Below are positions 8,290 through 9,198 of a stretch of 9,198 nt of DNA, piece after piece (position 1 is the stretch's first letter; each line of letters begins with the position of its first letter). Source of the DNA: an uncultured Gammaproteobacteria bacterium (GTDB lineage: Bacteria > Pseudomonadota > Gammaproteobacteria > Pseudomonadales > Litorivicinaceae). Where the stretch lies: NCBI GenBank assembly GCA_913062835.1, contig CAJXXD010000025.1:1-9198 (forward strand), in the 5' to 3' direction. The notes under the pieces are model-generated. The model made no database searches. It was not told where the DNA came from and saw nothing but the letters and a program-made list of their open reading frames with translations. Made by a program: the position numbers and the translations under genes.

Positions 8290-8307
8290 GCCGTAGTATG
8301 ACGAGGG
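8275..8307. promoter_or_regulatory. 9-bp perfect inverted repeat over the rimP promoter start region
   Basis: CCCTCGTCA (8275-8283) and TGACGAGGG (8299-8307) are exact inverted copies separated by 15 bp. They flank the predicted transcription start, and the right arm overlaps the -10 hexamer. The centre-to-centre distance of 24 bp is a little over two helical turns, which suits a dimeric repressor binding one face of the DNA. If transcription began further upstream, the same repeat would form an RNA hairpin that hides the GAGGGGG. I do not recognise the motif as the site of a known regulator. Confidence 0.45.
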
Positions 8308-8323
8308 ATAGCCCAAAAATCAA
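8295..8323 (-). promoter_or_regulatory. Candidate sigma70 promoter of the rimP-nusA-infB operon
   Basis: On the minus strand TTGATT (8318-8323) and CATACT (8295-8300) are separated by 17 bp. Each matches four of six consensus positions. The predicted start is near 8287-8289, giving a leader of about 110 nt to the rimP ATG. The promoter begins just inside the 3' end of the 74-residue ORF. It is the best match upstream of rimP, but moderate matches like this are common. Confidence 0.5.
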
Positions 8324-8326
8324 TGA

Positions 8327-8551
8327 CTAAGCGTGAAGGCTCCGATCGACGGTACAGCGCTCTCCCGGGCCACACAGTAAATTGCGAAGCACACTGTCAC
8401 GCCGTTCAACGGCTTCAGTCTCTCTGCCTGGCTCTGGGTACGGACGGAAGCTCCATTGCTGAAGCCCTTTTAGGAAACGAACGATCCCTACGGGCGTACC
8501 GTCTCTGAATACTTCAAAACTGCGTCGACCGAGACGCTTGATGGTCAACAT
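8327..8551 (-). CDS. Small hypothetical protein, 74 residues
   Basis: I do not recognise a family. The ATG at 8549-8551 is preceded by AAGGAGG with 7 nt spacing, the best ribosome binding site in the window. An upstream in-frame start at 8590 would add 13 residues but lacks such a site. The protein (MLTIKRLGRRSFEVFRDGTP at the N-terminus) is basic, with no signal peptide or membrane segment. The first half alternates hydrophobic and polar residues, as in a small beta-sheet fold (FEVFRDGTPVGIVRFL, WSFRPYP). The second half is charged and probably helical (PGRETEAVERRDSVLRNLLC). It lies between dgkA and the rimP operon, with its own candidate promoter upstream and an intrinsic terminator downstream, so it may be transcribed alone. 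The strong start site argues for a real gene; the function is unknown. Confidence 0.75.
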   Translation of the reverse strand: MLTIKRLGRRSFEVFRDGTPVGIVRFLKGLQQWSFRPYPEPGRETEAVERRDSVLRNLLCGPGERCTVDRSLHA

Positions 8552-8590
8552 AGACTGACCTCCTTGGGATTTTCTATTTTTATGAATCAC

Positions 8591-8605
8591 CCGGTTTCGA
8601 ACCGG
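8591..8605 (-). repeat. Hairpin at the 5' end of the small ORF transcript
   Basis: CCGGTT and AACCGG form a perfect 6-bp inverted repeat with a 3-nt CGA loop. It falls at the predicted transcription start of the small ORF (about 8604-8606), so the mRNA would begin with a stem-loop, an arrangement that can protect 5' ends from RNase E. It has no U-tract and is unlikely to be a terminator for dgkA. Confidence 0.4.
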
Positions 8606-8611
8606 CTACTG

Positions 8612-8640
8612 AGTCTATGCAGAGGTGGATTCCAATTCAA
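8612..8640 (-). promoter_or_regulatory. Candidate sigma70 promoter of the 74-residue ORF
   Basis: On the minus strand TTGAAT (8635-8640) and TAGACT (8612-8617) are spaced by 17 bp, each with four of six consensus matches. The predicted start is near 8605, giving a 5' leader of about 55 nt. The stretch is intergenic, between the dgkA stop at 8680 and the ORF start, which favours a real promoter. Confidence 0.45.
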
Positions 8641-8679
8641 CGGGGGAAGGGTCTAATACCTGATAGACGTCCATATTGA

Positions 8680-9051
8680 CTAACTCAATCGATCAAACAA
8701 CACCGCACCCCACACGATGACTGTAAGACATAGCGCCACAAAGACAGCCGCGGAACCCAAATCTTTGGCACGACCTGACAGCGTATGGGGCTCATCACCG
8801 ACTCGATCCACGACCGCCTCGACCGCAGAATTCAGCAATTCCACAATGACGACACCGAGCAATGTCGCGACTAAAAGCGCGACTTCAACAGGCGATCGGC
8901 CGAGCCAAAAAGCAAATGGAGTCAGTGCGCAGGTCAGAACGACTTCTTGCCGAAACGCCGACTCGTACTTCCAAGCCGCTTTAAATCCTTTGGCAGAATA
9001 CCCAGCCGCTTTAATCACCCGGGTCAAGCCCTGGTTTCCTGGTTTTGCCAT
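8680..9051 (-). CDS. dgkA: Diacylglycerol kinase DgkA
   Basis: DgkA is the small trimeric inner-membrane kinase that converts diacylglycerol to phosphatidic acid with ATP, recycling diacylglycerol left by synthesis of membrane-derived glycans and by lipid turnover. The 123-residue protein (E. coli 122) has an amphipathic N-terminus (GLTRVIKAAGYSAKGFKAAW), then three membrane helices (about 34-50, 56-78 and 101-120). The catalytic motif is VELLNSAVEAVVDRVGDE, with Glu71, Asn74 and Glu78 matching Glu69, Asn72 and Glu76 of E. coli; GRAKDLGSAAV (93-103) completes the active site, and Glu30 and Glu36 are also kept. The ATG at 9049-9051 has GGAG 5 nt upstream; a TTG at 9066 in the same frame has no support. 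It lies 77 nt downstream of tRNA-Leu, with no clear promoter between. Confidence 0.97.
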   Translation of the reverse strand: MAKPGNQGLTRVIKAAGYSAKGFKAAWKYESAFRQEVVLTCALTPFAFWLGRSPVEVALLVATLLGVVIVELLNSAVEAVVDRVGDEPHTLSGRAKDLGSAAVFVALCLTVIVWGAVLFDRLS

Positions 9052-9107
9052 GAGCACTCCGTACAAGACAGCATCGAGAGATTAACGATTCGCTGACTGT
9101 TTTGCGA

Positions 9108-9119
9108 GCGGGATCCCGC
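9108..9119. repeat. 12-bp palindrome between tRNA-Leu and dgkA
   Basis: GCGGGATCCCGC is a perfect palindrome 9 nt after the encoded CCA end of the tRNA. It could fold as a short stem with a 4-nt loop in the tRNA trailer, where it might mark processing, or be a weak terminator; but no U-tract follows on the minus strand. Function unproven. Confidence 0.35.
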
Positions 9120-9128
9120 GGGGAAAAA

Positions 9129-9198
9129 TGGTGCCGAAGGCCGGACTTGAACCGGCACGAGCATTGCTCACTACCCCCTCAAGATAGCGTGTCTACCA
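9129..9198 (-). tRNA. tRNA-Leu (GAG), 5' end cut off by window edge
   Basis: The visible 70 bases cover the end of the D-arm (GGTAGACACG), the anticodon arm with stem CTATC/GGTAG and loop TTGAGGG giving anticodon GAG, a long class II variable arm (GAGC/GCTC stem), the T-arm with stem GCCGG/CCGGC and loop TTCAAGT, the 3' acceptor strand CTTCGGC, discriminator A and an encoded CCA. About 17 bases at the 5' end lie outside the window. It reads CUC and CUU leucine codons. E. coli also has a GAG leucine tRNA (leuU), between secG and the rimP operon, so this is conserved synteny, here with dgkA and a small ORF added. Confidence 0.95.

Noticed and set aside
8221..8330. metY (initiator tRNA-Met), expected before rimP by analogy with E. 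coli
   Set aside because: No cloverleaf, T-arm consensus or CCA end is present in the leader on either strand.
8591..8610. T-arm-like sequence around the TTCGAA motif as a tRNA or tRNA remnant
   Set aside because: No matching acceptor, D-arm or anticodon arm can be built upstream. A 6-bp hairpin explains it fully.
9052..9066. TTG start for dgkA at 9066
   Set aside because: It would place the good GGAG ribosome binding site inside the gene. The ATG at 9051 fits that site and the family length.

Overview
The window is a chromosomal segment of a gammaproteobacterium. Every gene is on the minus strand, so transcription runs from the right edge to the left. It holds the conserved translation and RNA-metabolism operon rimP-nusA-infB-rbfA-truB-rpsO-pnp. 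The protein sequences are gammaproteobacterial in length and motif, for example NusA with two C-terminal acidic repeats and an IF2 with an extended N-terminal region. The gene order matches that of Escherichia and Pseudomonas. Genus cannot be fixed from this sequence.

From the right: the 3' part of tRNA-Leu(GAG) (9129-9198, cut by the window edge); dgkA, a membrane diacylglycerol kinase (8680-9051); an unrecognised 74-residue ORF with an excellent ribosome binding site (8327-8551); a leader of about 110 nt with a candidate sigma70 promoter, inverted repeats, an 11-codon ORF and an intrinsic terminator (8198-8323); rimP (7686-8177); nusA (6179-7696); infB (3707-6175); rbfA (3336-3707); truB (2353-3336); rpsO (2079-2348); a strong hairpin in the rpsO-pnp gap; and pnp (1-1995, its C-terminal end lost at the left edge).

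The operon supplies 30S maturation factors (RimP, RbfA), a ribosomal protein (S15), initiation factor IF2, the tRNA pseudouridine-55 synthase TruB, the transcription factor NusA and the 3'-5' exoribonuclease PNPase. It is very compact: rimP/nusA, infB/rbfA and rbfA/truB overlap, nusA-infB is 3 nt apart and truB-rpsO 4 nt. The only clear gap, 83 nt between rpsO and pnp, holds an intrinsic-terminator-like hairpin and a second small hairpin, in keeping with separate control of pnp.

Two things stand out. First, pnp is a compositional mosaic. Bases from about 690 to 1995 match the rest of the window in GC and codon use and are gamma-like. Bases 1 to about 625 are AT-rich, with AT-ending codons, and encode a C-terminal half that looks more like PNPases of Patescibacteria (CPR) or other distant phyla. 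The reading frame stays open across the switch, which lies in the most conserved stretch of the gene. A chimeric assembly is the simplest reading, with recombination as the alternative. Second, the rimP leader looks like an attenuator, with a terminator ending only about 20 nt before the start codon and further potential pairing upstream. I see no mobile element, CRISPR array, toxin, defence gene or other wholly new system here.
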